Source of the DNA: Pseudomonas mandelii
GTDB lineage: Bacteria; Pseudomonadota; Gammaproteobacteria; Pseudomonadales; Pseudomonadaceae
Direction of reading: 5' to 3'
DNA length: 64,000 nucleotides
NCBI RefSeq assembly: GCF_006438925.1
Contig: NZ_RCZA01000001.1
Coordinates: 558,001 to 622,000 of the forward strand
Shown piece by piece: positions 26,336 to 35,600 of this stretch (positions within the stretch are counted from its first letter, which is position 1; each line of letters opens with the position of its first letter). The notes beneath the pieces are model-generated. The model was not told where the DNA came from. It worked only from the letters and a program-made list of their open reading frames with translations, and did not search any database. The translations under genes were made by a program, and so were the position numbers.

Positions 26336-27787
26336 ATGCTCGAAGTCATCAACGACTTCCTCTCAGGGAAAGTACTGATCGTGCTCATTGTCGGGCTCGG
26401 TAGCTACTTCACGATCCGCTCGCGTTTCGTACAACTGCGTCACTTCTTCCACATGTTCGCGGTGTTCCGCGACAGCCTCAAAAGCAGCGCCGGTCAACTC
26501 AGTTCGTTCCAGGCCCTGATGCTCAGCCTCGCCGGCCGCGTCGGTGCGGGTAACATCGCCGGTGTCGGTATCGCCGTGACCCTGGGTGGCCCGGGTGCGG
26601 TGTTCTGGATGTGGGTGACCGCGCTGGTCGGCATGTCCAGCAGCTTCTTCGAATGCTCTCTCGGCCAGCTCTACAAGCGCTGCGACTCCGACGGCACGTA
26701 CCGTGGCGGCCCGTCCTATTACATCCAGCACGGCCTGCAAAAACGCTGGCTGGGCATGATCATGGCGTTCCTGCTGCTGATCACCTTCGGCTTCGCCTTC
26801 AACGGCCTGCAATCCCACGCCGTGACCCACTCGCTGAACAACGCGTTCGGCCTCGATACCACCTACACAGGCTTGGCCCTGGCGGTGTTGTTGGGTCTGG
26901 TGTTCATCGGTGGTATCAAGCGCATCGCCAAGGTCGCTGACCTGCTGGTGCCGGTGAAAACCCTGGTGTACATCGGCGTGACCCTCTACGTGATCGTGCT
27001 GCAATTCGACCACGTTCCGGGCATGTTGATGACCATCGTCAAAAGCGCTTTCGGTCTGGATCAAGCCTTCGGCGGCCTGATCGGCAGCGCGATCGTCATG
27101 GGCGTGAAGCGTGGCGTGTTCGCCAACGAAGCGGGCCTGGGCAGTGCGCCGAACGTGGCCGCAGTGGCTTCGGTCGAGCACCCGGTGGCACAGGGTGTGG
27201 TTCAGGCGTTCAGCGTGTTCCTCGACACCTTCGTGATCTGCACCTGCACCGCGTTGCTGATCCTGCTGTCGGGTTTCTACACCCCGGGCTTCGAAGGCGA
27301 CGGCATTGCCCTGACCCAAAACTCGCTGGCTGCCGTGGTCGGTGACTGGGGCCGGAGCTTCATCTCCGTAGCCCTGTCGTTGTTTGTGTTCACCTCGATC
27401 CTCTACAACTACTACCTGGGCGAGAGCAACCTGCGCTTCCTGATCGGTGAAAACCGCAAGGCGCTGATCGGCTACCGCGCACTGGTTTTGGTGTTGATCT
27501 TCTGGGGTGCGATCGAGAACCTCGGCACGGTGTTCGCCTTCGCCGACATCACCATGACCCTGCTGGCGTTCGTGAACCTGATCGCGCTGTTCCTGCTGTT
27601 CAAAGTCGGCATGCGCATCCTGCGTGACTACGATGACCAGCGCGCTGCCGGGATCAAGACGCCGGTGTTCGATTCGAGCAAGTTCCCGGATCTGGACCTG
27701 GACCTGAAAGCCTGGCCAGCCAATCCGCCAGCGGCCGACACCAAGGCTGAAGCTGAGCCGCAAGGCGTACCCGCAGCGCAACGCTGA
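26336..27787 (+). CDS. AGCS-family sodium:alanine/glycine symporter
   Basis: A 483-residue inner-membrane transporter of the alanine-or-glycine:cation symporter family, with about eleven helices. The family hallmark is complete: LAGRVGAGNIAGVGIAVTLGG and PGAVFWMWVTALVGMSSSFFE near residues 65-105. GVKRGVFANEAGLGSAPNVAA near residue 260 is the second signature. The C-terminal 45 residues are hydrophilic and Ala/Pro-rich. It lies between aspA and ansA, so alanine, or aspartate-related amino acid uptake, is likely. Exact substrate is inferred from family only. Confidence 0.92.
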   Translation: MLEVINDFLSGKVLIVLIVGLGSYFTIRSRFVQLRHFFHMFAVFRDSLKSSAGQLSSFQALMLSLAGRVGAGNIAGVGIAVTLGGPGAVFWMWVTALVGMSSSFFECSLGQLYKRCDSDGTYRGGPSYYIQHGLQKRWLGMIMAFLLLITFGFAFNGLQSHAVTHSLNNAFGLDTTYTGLALAVLLGLVFIGGIKRIAKVADLLVPVKTLVYIGVTLYVIVLQFDHVPGMLMTIVKSAFGLDQAFGGLIGSAIVMGVKRGVFANEAGLGSAPNVAAVASVEHPVAQGVVQAFSVFLDTFVICTCTALLILLSGFYTPGFEGDGIALTQNSLAAVVGDWGRSFISVALSLFVFTSILYNYYLGESNLRFLIGENRKALIGYRALVLVLIFWGAIENLGTVFAFADITMTLLAFVNLIALFLLFKVGMRILRDYDDQRAAGIKTPVFDSSKFPDLDLDLKAWPANPPAADTKAEAEPQGVPAAQR

Positions 27788-27805
27788 TCGGTTAAAGTGC
27801 GAAAA

Positions 27806-27841
27806 CCCCTGTGGGAGCGAGCAGGCTCGCTCCCACAGGGG
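27806..27841. repeat. Compact REP palindrome without a spacer
   Basis: A perfect 36-bp palindrome, CCCCTGTGGGAGCGAGC and its complement with only AG between. It looks like a REPIN whose central part has been lost. It sits between the symporter and ansA, 26 bases before the ansA ATG, so it may block read-through or the ansA ribosome site (GGAGTACCTCC follows it). Confidence 0.9.
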
Positions 27842-27866
27842 AAGTCATTATTCTCGGAGTACCTCC

Positions 27867-28871
27867 ATGAATTCCTCGACCTACCCTGCCGCCCAGCACG
27901 TCATGGTGCTCTACACCGGCGGCACCATCGGTATGCAATCCAGCGCCAATGGCCTGGCCCCAGCGTCCGGTTTCGAAGCCCGGATGCGCGAGTATCTGCA
28001 CAGCCAGCCCGACCTTGTCGTGCCGCAGTGGCGCTTTCGCGAGATGTCGCCGCTGATCGATAGCGCCAACATGAGCCCTGATTACTGGCAGCAACTGCGT
28101 GAAGCGGTGGTCGACGCCGTCGATGTCCAGGGCTGCGACAGCGTGCTGATCCTGCACGGCACCGACACCCTCGCCTACAGCGCCGCCGCGATGAGTTTTC
28201 AATTGCTCGGCCTGCATGCCCGCGTGGTGTTCACCGGTTCCATGCTGCCGGCCGGCGTAACCGACAGCGATGCCTGGGAAAACCTCAGTGGCGCGCTGGT
28301 TGCTTTGGGTCTCGGGCTTGCGCCGGGCGTTCATCTGTACTTCCACGGCGAACTGCTGGACCCGACCCGTTGCGCAAAAGTACGCAGTTTCGGTCGTCAT
28401 CCGTTCAAGCGACTTGAGCGTCAGGGTGGCGGCGTGAAGGCTACTTCCTTGCCCGCGCCGCTGACCTATAACCAACCCAAGCAACTGGCGAAAGTCGCTG
28501 TGCTGCCGCTGTTCCCCGGCATCGGCGCCGAGATACTGGACGGCCTGCTCGACAGTGGCATTCAAGGCCTGGTGCTGGAGTGCTACGGCAGCGGCACCGG
28601 GCCGAGCGATAGCCCTGAGTTTCTCACCAGCCTGGAACGGGCGCGGGACAAAGGTGTTGTTGTCGTCGCGGTGACGCAGTGCCATGAAGGTGGTGTCGAA
28701 CTGGATATTTACGAGGCCGGCAGTCGCTTGCGCGGTGTCGGCGTGTTGTCCGGTGGCGGCATGACTCGCGAGGCTGCGTTCGGCAAGTTACATGCTTTGC
28801 TGGGCGCAGGGCTGGATAACGCTGAAGTGCGTCGTCTTGCAGAACTAGACCTCTGCGGCGAACTGAGCTGA
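27867..28871 (+). CDS. ansA: Type I (cytoplasmic) L-asparaginase
   Basis: A 334-residue enzyme that hydrolyses asparagine to aspartate and ammonia. Catalytic motif one is VLYTGGTIGMQSS near residue 17, holding the nucleophile threonine, and motif two is LILHGTDTLAYSAAAMSFQL near residue 92, holding the T-D pair. MLPAGVTDSDAWENL and VLECYGSGTGPSDSP follow. No signal peptide, so it is the cytoplasmic kind. Its product aspartate is the substrate of AspA encoded just upstream, giving a short asparagine-to-fumarate route. Confidence 0.93.
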   Translation: MNSSTYPAAQHVMVLYTGGTIGMQSSANGLAPASGFEARMREYLHSQPDLVVPQWRFREMSPLIDSANMSPDYWQQLREAVVDAVDVQGCDSVLILHGTDTLAYSAAAMSFQLLGLHARVVFTGSMLPAGVTDSDAWENLSGALVALGLGLAPGVHLYFHGELLDPTRCAKVRSFGRHPFKRLERQGGGVKATSLPAPLTYNQPKQLAKVAVLPLFPGIGAEILDGLLDSGIQGLVLECYGSGTGPSDSPEFLTSLERARDKGVVVVAVTQCHEGGVELDIYEAGSRLRGVGVLSGGGMTREAAFGKLHALLGAGLDNAEVRRLAELDLCGELS

Positions 28872-28886
28872 CACCCTGCAAACCCC

Positions 28887-28976
28887 TGTGGGAGCGAGCC
28901 TGCTCGCGATAGCGGTCGTCCATCCAACATTGATGCTGACTGACACACCGCCATCGCGAACAGGCTCGCTCCCACA
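28887..28976. repeat. REPIN (identical to the one at 23198-23287)
   Basis: Every base of the 90-bp element, including the non-palindromic centre, equals the copy 5.7 kb upstream and in the same orientation. It lies between ansA and the AraC gene. Confidence 0.95.
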
Positions 28977-29036
28977 GGATCTCCATCAGGCATATAACTT
29001 GCTGCGTTTCAGCCATCCCAAGGCTGGAAGCCGCCC

Positions 29037-30032
29037 ATGCTCCACTCCCACCTCACCACCCTCAACGCCGTCTCCCTTGTGCTCAACACCTTCAAGGCCG
29101 AAGGCTTGTCCAGCGAAGCGCTGCTGGCGGGAAGCGGCATCAGCGCGGCGGATCTGAGCCGGGCCGACACGCGCATTACCACCAACCAGGAGATGCAGGT
29201 CTGCGCCAACGCCGTCGCGCTCAAGCGTGACATCGGCCTGGAACTGGGCCGCCGGATGCACGTTTCGTCCTACGGCATGCTCGGTTATGCGCTGCTAACC
29301 AGTGCCACCTTCGGTGACGCTTTGCGGTTGGCGATGCGTTATCCGGCGCTGTTGGGAACACTTTTCGAGCTGAGCCTGGAAGACGACGGCGAGCGCGTCT
29401 GGTTCGTCGCCGCCGATTACCGGGAAAGCCCGGCACTGGCGGTATTCAATGCCGAGTTCTGTCTGGTGTCGTTGAAAGTCATCTGCGACGACCTGCTCAG
29501 CCATCCACTTCCCGTGCTCGCTGCTCGCTTTGAACATAGCGCGCCAGACTATCAAGCGACCTACACCGAGCACTTCGACTGCCCGCTGCACTTCGAGGCG
29601 CGGGACAACGCCTTCGCCTTTGATAAACGCTGGCTCGATCAACCCTTGCCACTGGCGGACGTCATCACCCATCAGGCCATGGCCGATCGCTGCCGCAAAC
29701 AGAACACCGAATTCACGGGTCGCCAGGTGTGGCTGGGGCGAATCCGCCAGCTACTCAGCGCGCAGTTGAATGCGGCGCCGGGGCTTGAGGGGTTGGCCGA
29801 GCAGATGAATTGCTCGGCGCGGACGTTGCGCCGGCACCTCAAGGATTTGGGTAGCAGCTATCAGGAATTGCTCGACGAACTGCGGTTCGAGCAGGCCAAA
29901 CAAATGCTCTGCGAGGATCATCTGCCGATTTACCGGATTGCCGAAGCACTGGGGTTCAGCGAGACCGCGAGTTTCCGCCATGCGTTTGTGCGCTGGAGTG
30001 GCGTGGCGCCCAGCCAATTCAGGCCCCACTGA
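29037..30032 (+). CDS. AraC-family transcriptional regulator
   Basis: A 331-residue regulator with an N-terminal Arabinose_bd-type ligand domain (about residues 20-205; HVSSYGMLGYALLTSATFGDAL is typical) and a C-terminal double helix-turn-helix. The second part shows LAEQMNCSARTLRRHLKDLGSSY followed by IYRIAEALGFSETASFRHAFVRW, the AraC signature. It resembles OruR/ArgR-type regulators of amino acid and polyamine use in pseudomonads. It lies directly upstream of the acetylpolyamine genes, whose promoter has a 20-bp-spaced direct repeat, so it is a good candidate for their activator. Confidence 0.9.
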   Translation: MLHSHLTTLNAVSLVLNTFKAEGLSSEALLAGSGISAADLSRADTRITTNQEMQVCANAVALKRDIGLELGRRMHVSSYGMLGYALLTSATFGDALRLAMRYPALLGTLFELSLEDDGERVWFVAADYRESPALAVFNAEFCLVSLKVICDDLLSHPLPVLAARFEHSAPDYQATYTEHFDCPLHFEARDNAFAFDKRWLDQPLPLADVITHQAMADRCRKQNTEFTGRQVWLGRIRQLLSAQLNAAPGLEGLAEQMNCSARTLRRHLKDLGSSYQELLDELRFEQAKQMLCEDHLPIYRIAEALGFSETASFRHAFVRWSGVAPSQFRPH

Positions 30033-30041
30033 TTAACCCAA

Positions 30042-30159
30042 TGTGAGAGTGAGCCGGCTCCGGGCGGCGTTCCGACGAAGACGGCTGCACAGCCAACACT
30101 GATGTTGTCTGACACTCCGCTTTCGTCGGAACGCCGCCCGGAGCCGGCTCGCTCCCACA
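30042..30159. repeat. Long REPIN with GCCGGCTCCGGGCGGCGTTCCGACG core
   Basis: A 118-bp inverted repeat. The arms begin and end like the other REPINs (TGTGAGAGTGAGC, GCTCGCTCCCACA) but continue into a GC-rich core (CCGGCTCCGGGCGGCGTTCC) not shared by the other copies here. It lies between the AraC gene and the aphA promoter. Confidence 0.88.
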
Positions 30160-30225
30160 GGTTGAACATCCCACGCCCAACCCTGGAGCACTCCCGCGCC
30201 AATAAGGGGCGAATTACGGTCAATT

Positions 30226-30254
30226 CTTTTGGCCATATTGATCCCCTTTTGGCC
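30226..30254 (+). promoter_or_regulatory. Direct repeat CTTTTGGCC, candidate AraC-type operator
   Basis: CTTTTGGCC occurs at 30226-30234 and again at 30246-30254, 20 bp apart, about two helical turns. Direct repeats with this spacing are the usual binding pattern of AraC-family dimers. The position is 75-103 bases before the aphA ATG and the adjacent gene encodes an AraC regulator. Confidence 0.55.
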
Positions 30255-30328
30255 TTTCCTGCCGTTCTCTCAAACACCGTGCGCCGCAAGACTGTGTTCA
30301 ACCGAATCAGCCTGCGGAGAACAAGAAA

Positions 30329-31360
<1,032 letters not shown>

Positions 31361-31372
31361 GGAATTAGAACA

Positions 31373-32488
31373 ATGATCAGTCTCAAGCGTTTTATCGCGC
31401 CAGCACTCTTCCCCACAGTGCTGTGCGCCACAGTGCTCAGTGGTGCCGTTCACGCTGAAGAGCGAACGTTGCGCGTCTACAACTGGTTCGACTACATCAC
31501 CCCCAAAGCGCTGGAAGACTTCAAGGCCCAGAACACCCAGACCAAACTGGTCTACGACATCTTCGACACCAACGAAGCGCTGGAGGCCAAGCTGCTGACC
31601 GGCAACTCCGGTTATGACGTGGTCGTGCCGTCCAACGTATTCCTTGCCAAGCAAATCGAGGCCGGCGTTTTCCAGCCACTGGATCGCAGCAAACTGCCGA
31701 ACTGGAACCACCTCGATCCCAAGCTGATGAAGCTGATCGAAGCCAACGATCCGGGCAACAAATTTGCCGTGCCGTACATGTACGGGACCATCCTGATCGG
31801 CTTCAACCCGGACAAGATCAAGGCTGCACTGGGTGACAACGCACCGGTGGACAGCTGGGATCTGATCTTCAAGGAAGAGAACATCAGCAAGCTCAAGCAG
31901 TGCGGCGTGGCCCTGCTCGACTCGCCGTCGGAGATCCTGCCACTGGCCCTGCAACACCTCGGCCTGGACCCCAACAGCAAGAAACCGGCGGATTACGAAA
32001 AGGCTGAAGCGCTGTTGATGAAGATTCGTCCGTACGTCACCTACTTCCATTCCTCGAAGTACATGGCCGACATCGCCAACGGTGACATCTGCGTCGCGGT
32101 CGGTTATTCCGGCAGCTTCTCCCAGGCAGCGAACCGCGCCAAGGAAGCCAAGAACGGCGTAATCGTCGACATGCGTCTGCCGAAAGAAGGCGCGCCGATC
32201 TGGTTCGACATGCTCTCCATCCCGAAAGGCGCGAAGAACCCGGAAGACGCCTACACCTTCATCAACTACTTGTTGCAGCCGCAGGTGATTGCACCGGTCA
32301 GCGATTTCGTCGGCTACCCGAACCCGAACAAAGACGCCACAGAAATGGTCGACCCAGCGATCCGCAACAACCCGAATCTGTACCCGACCGAAACGGCGAT
32401 GAGCACGCTGTACACCCTGCAACCGCTGCCCCGTGATGCCGAACGGGCGCGGACCCGGGCCTGGACCAAGATCAAGTCCGGGACCTGA
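31373..32488 (+). CDS. Polyamine ABC transporter substrate-binding protein (PotF/SpuD type)
   Basis: A 371-residue periplasmic binding protein. Signal peptide MISLKRFIAPALFPTVLCAT.. with cleavage after VHA near residue 28. The mature start RTLRVYNWFDYITPKALEDF is the classical PotD/PotF opening. GYDVVVPSNVFLAKQIEAG, PYMYGTILIGFNPDKI and VAVGYSGSFSQAANRA follow. It is co-transcribed with the acetylpolyamine amidohydrolase, suggesting the imported ligand is a polyamine or its acetyl derivative. No permease or ATPase gene is beside it. A terminator follows. Confidence 0.92.
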   Translation: MISLKRFIAPALFPTVLCATVLSGAVHAEERTLRVYNWFDYITPKALEDFKAQNTQTKLVYDIFDTNEALEAKLLTGNSGYDVVVPSNVFLAKQIEAGVFQPLDRSKLPNWNHLDPKLMKLIEANDPGNKFAVPYMYGTILIGFNPDKIKAALGDNAPVDSWDLIFKEENISKLKQCGVALLDSPSEILPLALQHLGLDPNSKKPADYEKAEALLMKIRPYVTYFHSSKYMADIANGDICVAVGYSGSFSQAANRAKEAKNGVIVDMRLPKEGAPIWFDMLSIPKGAKNPEDAYTFINYLLQPQVIAPVSDFVGYPNPNKDATEMVDPAIRNNPNLYPTETAMSTLYTLQPLPRDAERARTRAWTKIKSGT

Positions 32489-32513
32489 ACAACCCATCGT
32501 TTACGCGCCATTG

Positions 32514-32543
32514 AAGACCCGCCCCGTGCGGGTCTTTTTTTTT
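32514..32543 (+). terminator. Rho-independent terminator after the polyamine operon
   Basis: Stem AGACCCGC-CCCGT-GCGGGTCT followed by a run of eight or nine T. It ends the aphA operon and insulates the large gene that starts at 32650. Confidence 0.95.
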
Positions 32544-32649
32544 ACCTGACGATATTTAAGTACCACCCGACCGATCCAACACCCCGCTACTTTCCGAACC
32601 TGACCGGCGCGTTTGCGCGCACGTCCCAGTCCCTCAGAAAGGAATGCAC

Positions 32650-35600
32650 ATGTCCTCTACCGAAACGAATGCTGTCGAAGCCGATCCGGCATCCAGCAAC
32701 CCCAGTGATCTGCTCACCCAACTGGTCACCGGCCCCTCGATCAGGGAAGTCGCCACCCGTATTCTTCAACAGGACCTGAAAAAGCTTTATCCACAATTGG
32801 AAATCGATCCCAGGATGGCGATGGTCGTCACACCGCGCTGGAAAATCATCGCCGGGGCGGTCCAGCCCGGGTCATTGAGATTCGAGTCATTGACGGACGC
32901 GCTATTGCGACACTTCGGCTCAGGCGAGTCAGTGACCTACCTCGACGGTGAACACTTCCTGAGCCTTAATCCCAAGGCGATCACACCCATCCACCTTCCG
33001 GTCAAGATCGATGCGATCGGGCGCCTGATCAATAAGCTGTCCCCCCTCCTGTTGGTGGCTTACCAGGAACAACAACTTGAATACTGGGACCAACCCACCC
33101 ACGGCACGACCCTGCGTTGGCAGGCGTTGTCGCAGTCATTGCGCCAGGTCTGGAATGTAGAAAAGGTTGAGGGCTGGGATGTGCACCAGCTGGCCATTGC
33201 GCGCAGTGTCTTCAATTATCCCGATGCGACGTTGCGAGGCCCCCACGACACCTACAAGACCCGGGTCTGTCTGATCGACTTCGACCGGCTCGATGGCACC
33301 GTATCCAGCCACCTCAATCGTACGGATTTGACGGTCGTGATCGGCACCGTCGGGACACGCACGATCATTCTGACCCACTCCATCGCGACGGGCTTCCTGG
33401 CCTATGAATCGCTGGAAAAACTGGGCGAGATCCTGCCCGGTTACGTTGAAAAACTGCCCCCAGAGGCCACGCTTCAATGGCGCCTGTTCGAACCCTCCGG
33501 GAATTTTTTTAATCATCAGGCCACCGCACTGATTGCTCTCCAGGTTGATGTCATTGCCAGCATGGCGTATGCAAAACGGGCCAGCAGGCCGGCGATCACC
33601 ACCCCCTCCCGTCCCGCAGCAGAGGTGACCGGTACGACTCAGGCCGAGCAGGATTCGCACTTCGAAAAGGTGCAGCGTCTGATCCCCGAATGGCTGAACA
33701 ACGCTTCGCCATTCGATCTGGGTTGCTACAGCCGACACCTGTTGGATCTGGCGCTGCTACAACTGCGAAACAGCGGCAAATCCTTCGACGACGATATTGC
33801 TCCGATCAAGACGTTCGCGCTGGATGCGCTTCGAGCCCACATGCTCAAAAGCCACAGTGACGTTGCCCAAATGAAGCTTGAGAACGTCGAGATCGTTATT
33901 GTCAGTCAAGTGGTGTGGGGAGCATTCACGGCCCCCGGCATGAGCGAGACCACTCGCCTGGACCTCGCCGAACTGGCACTCGAAAACCTCATCGCCCTCC
34001 CGCTGGGCAACCAGTCGGTTCAGTACAAAGACGGCACAGCGGTGCCGGCCTGGATGACACCCGACTACCTGAAGACCGCAATCAGCACCGTCGACATTGG
34101 CACGGCTTACCCGGCGTGGGTCAAGGGCAAGCTGCTGGATGACCCGCTGGAATCGCTGCGGCGTCAACGCCTCTACGCCAGTAACCTGCGCATCCAGCTG
34201 CCGCTGCAAGCATTGCAAAGCAAGATCCTTGGCGAACACGGCATCGACGAGCGGGGCTATCGCTACGTTGTGGCGGTGATGAATGTGCTGAATGCCGATC
34301 GGTGGGTGGAGGGACAAGAGATCGTCATTCGCCCGCTGGCGTTCATCCCCAGCCAGCGGGACAGCAAAACCCCTGACGAAGTCACCAACATGTATGTGAT
34401 CGGGCCGCGGGACATGGACAAGGGGCCTTGCATCCTCTATCGCCCACTGCTTGAGCAACCGTTGGCGCAGTATCCCGCGGCCGCCAACCTGCTATATGCG
34501 ATCAACCACTCCAAAGAGCTACGGGCATCAACCCTGGCGTGGCTGCCGGACAACGTTCGGTTCAACTATTCGCAGTATGTCTTCCCGGGGGAATTGCCTT
34601 CGGTCTGGACGTTGTCCCAACTGCTGGTCGATCCAGCCATTTCCTTGCAGATGAGCGGACCCGTGTTGTTCGGGCAGAGAGTGATAGAACACGACCGCCT
34701 GGCGACTCTGTTCAAGGCCAACGCCAACGCGATGGTCATGAAGGGTGAGCGAGACTCGGTGTCCAATGCCGAAAGCCGTTGGGCCAGCTTCAAACAACAC
34801 GCCTGGATGATATTCAGCGCCGTGTTGCCGTTTCTCGGTCGCACTGCCGGAACAGCTGCGTGGATCTGGCAGATTCTGGACGACCTGCAAGAAGGCATCG
34901 ACGCCCGGGAAAACCAGGATACGACGGCACAATGGTCGGCCCTGACCGACTTGTTCCTGACCCTGGGCATGGTGCTGGCTCACCACGCGACCGCCCGACG
35001 CCAACCCGCGCGAGACCGCGTATCGCAGACCGAAACACCCATCATTGTCGGCGCGGAGAAAAGCCCTCCGGCCCAGACCCCGGCCAGCATACAGCTGCCT
35101 GATATTGCTGCTGATTATCTGCCAGCCGAACACCAGACCTCACTTCATCCCACAACCGCACTCAATAGCAGCAGCCAAGGGCTGGGGCCAACCCTGGACC
35201 AGTACAAAATCCCCAAACCGCAAGGACTCGGGGCGGCCAGTACCGAAGGCTTGCACAAGCACCTCTATGAACATCAGTCCAAATGCTATGCCCCGGTTGG
35301 CGAACGATGGTTCGAGGTCTTCCTGAACGACGATGGAATCGTTCAGATCATTGATACCCGCCAGGAACCGTCCATCAACGGACCGTTGTTGATCAACAAC
35401 TCCACAGGTAAATGGTTCATTGATATCAGGCTACGACTGCGTGGCGGCGGCAAAAAAAGCAAGCTCAAGGCATTACAACAAGCGAACGCAACCAGAATCG
35501 CCAGCATCAAGACTCATCTGGCCGTCTTCGATGCGCAGATAGCATCCAAAAGAAAAGGTATTGCCGACGCCTACAACGCCATGAAAAATGCCCCCGCCGA

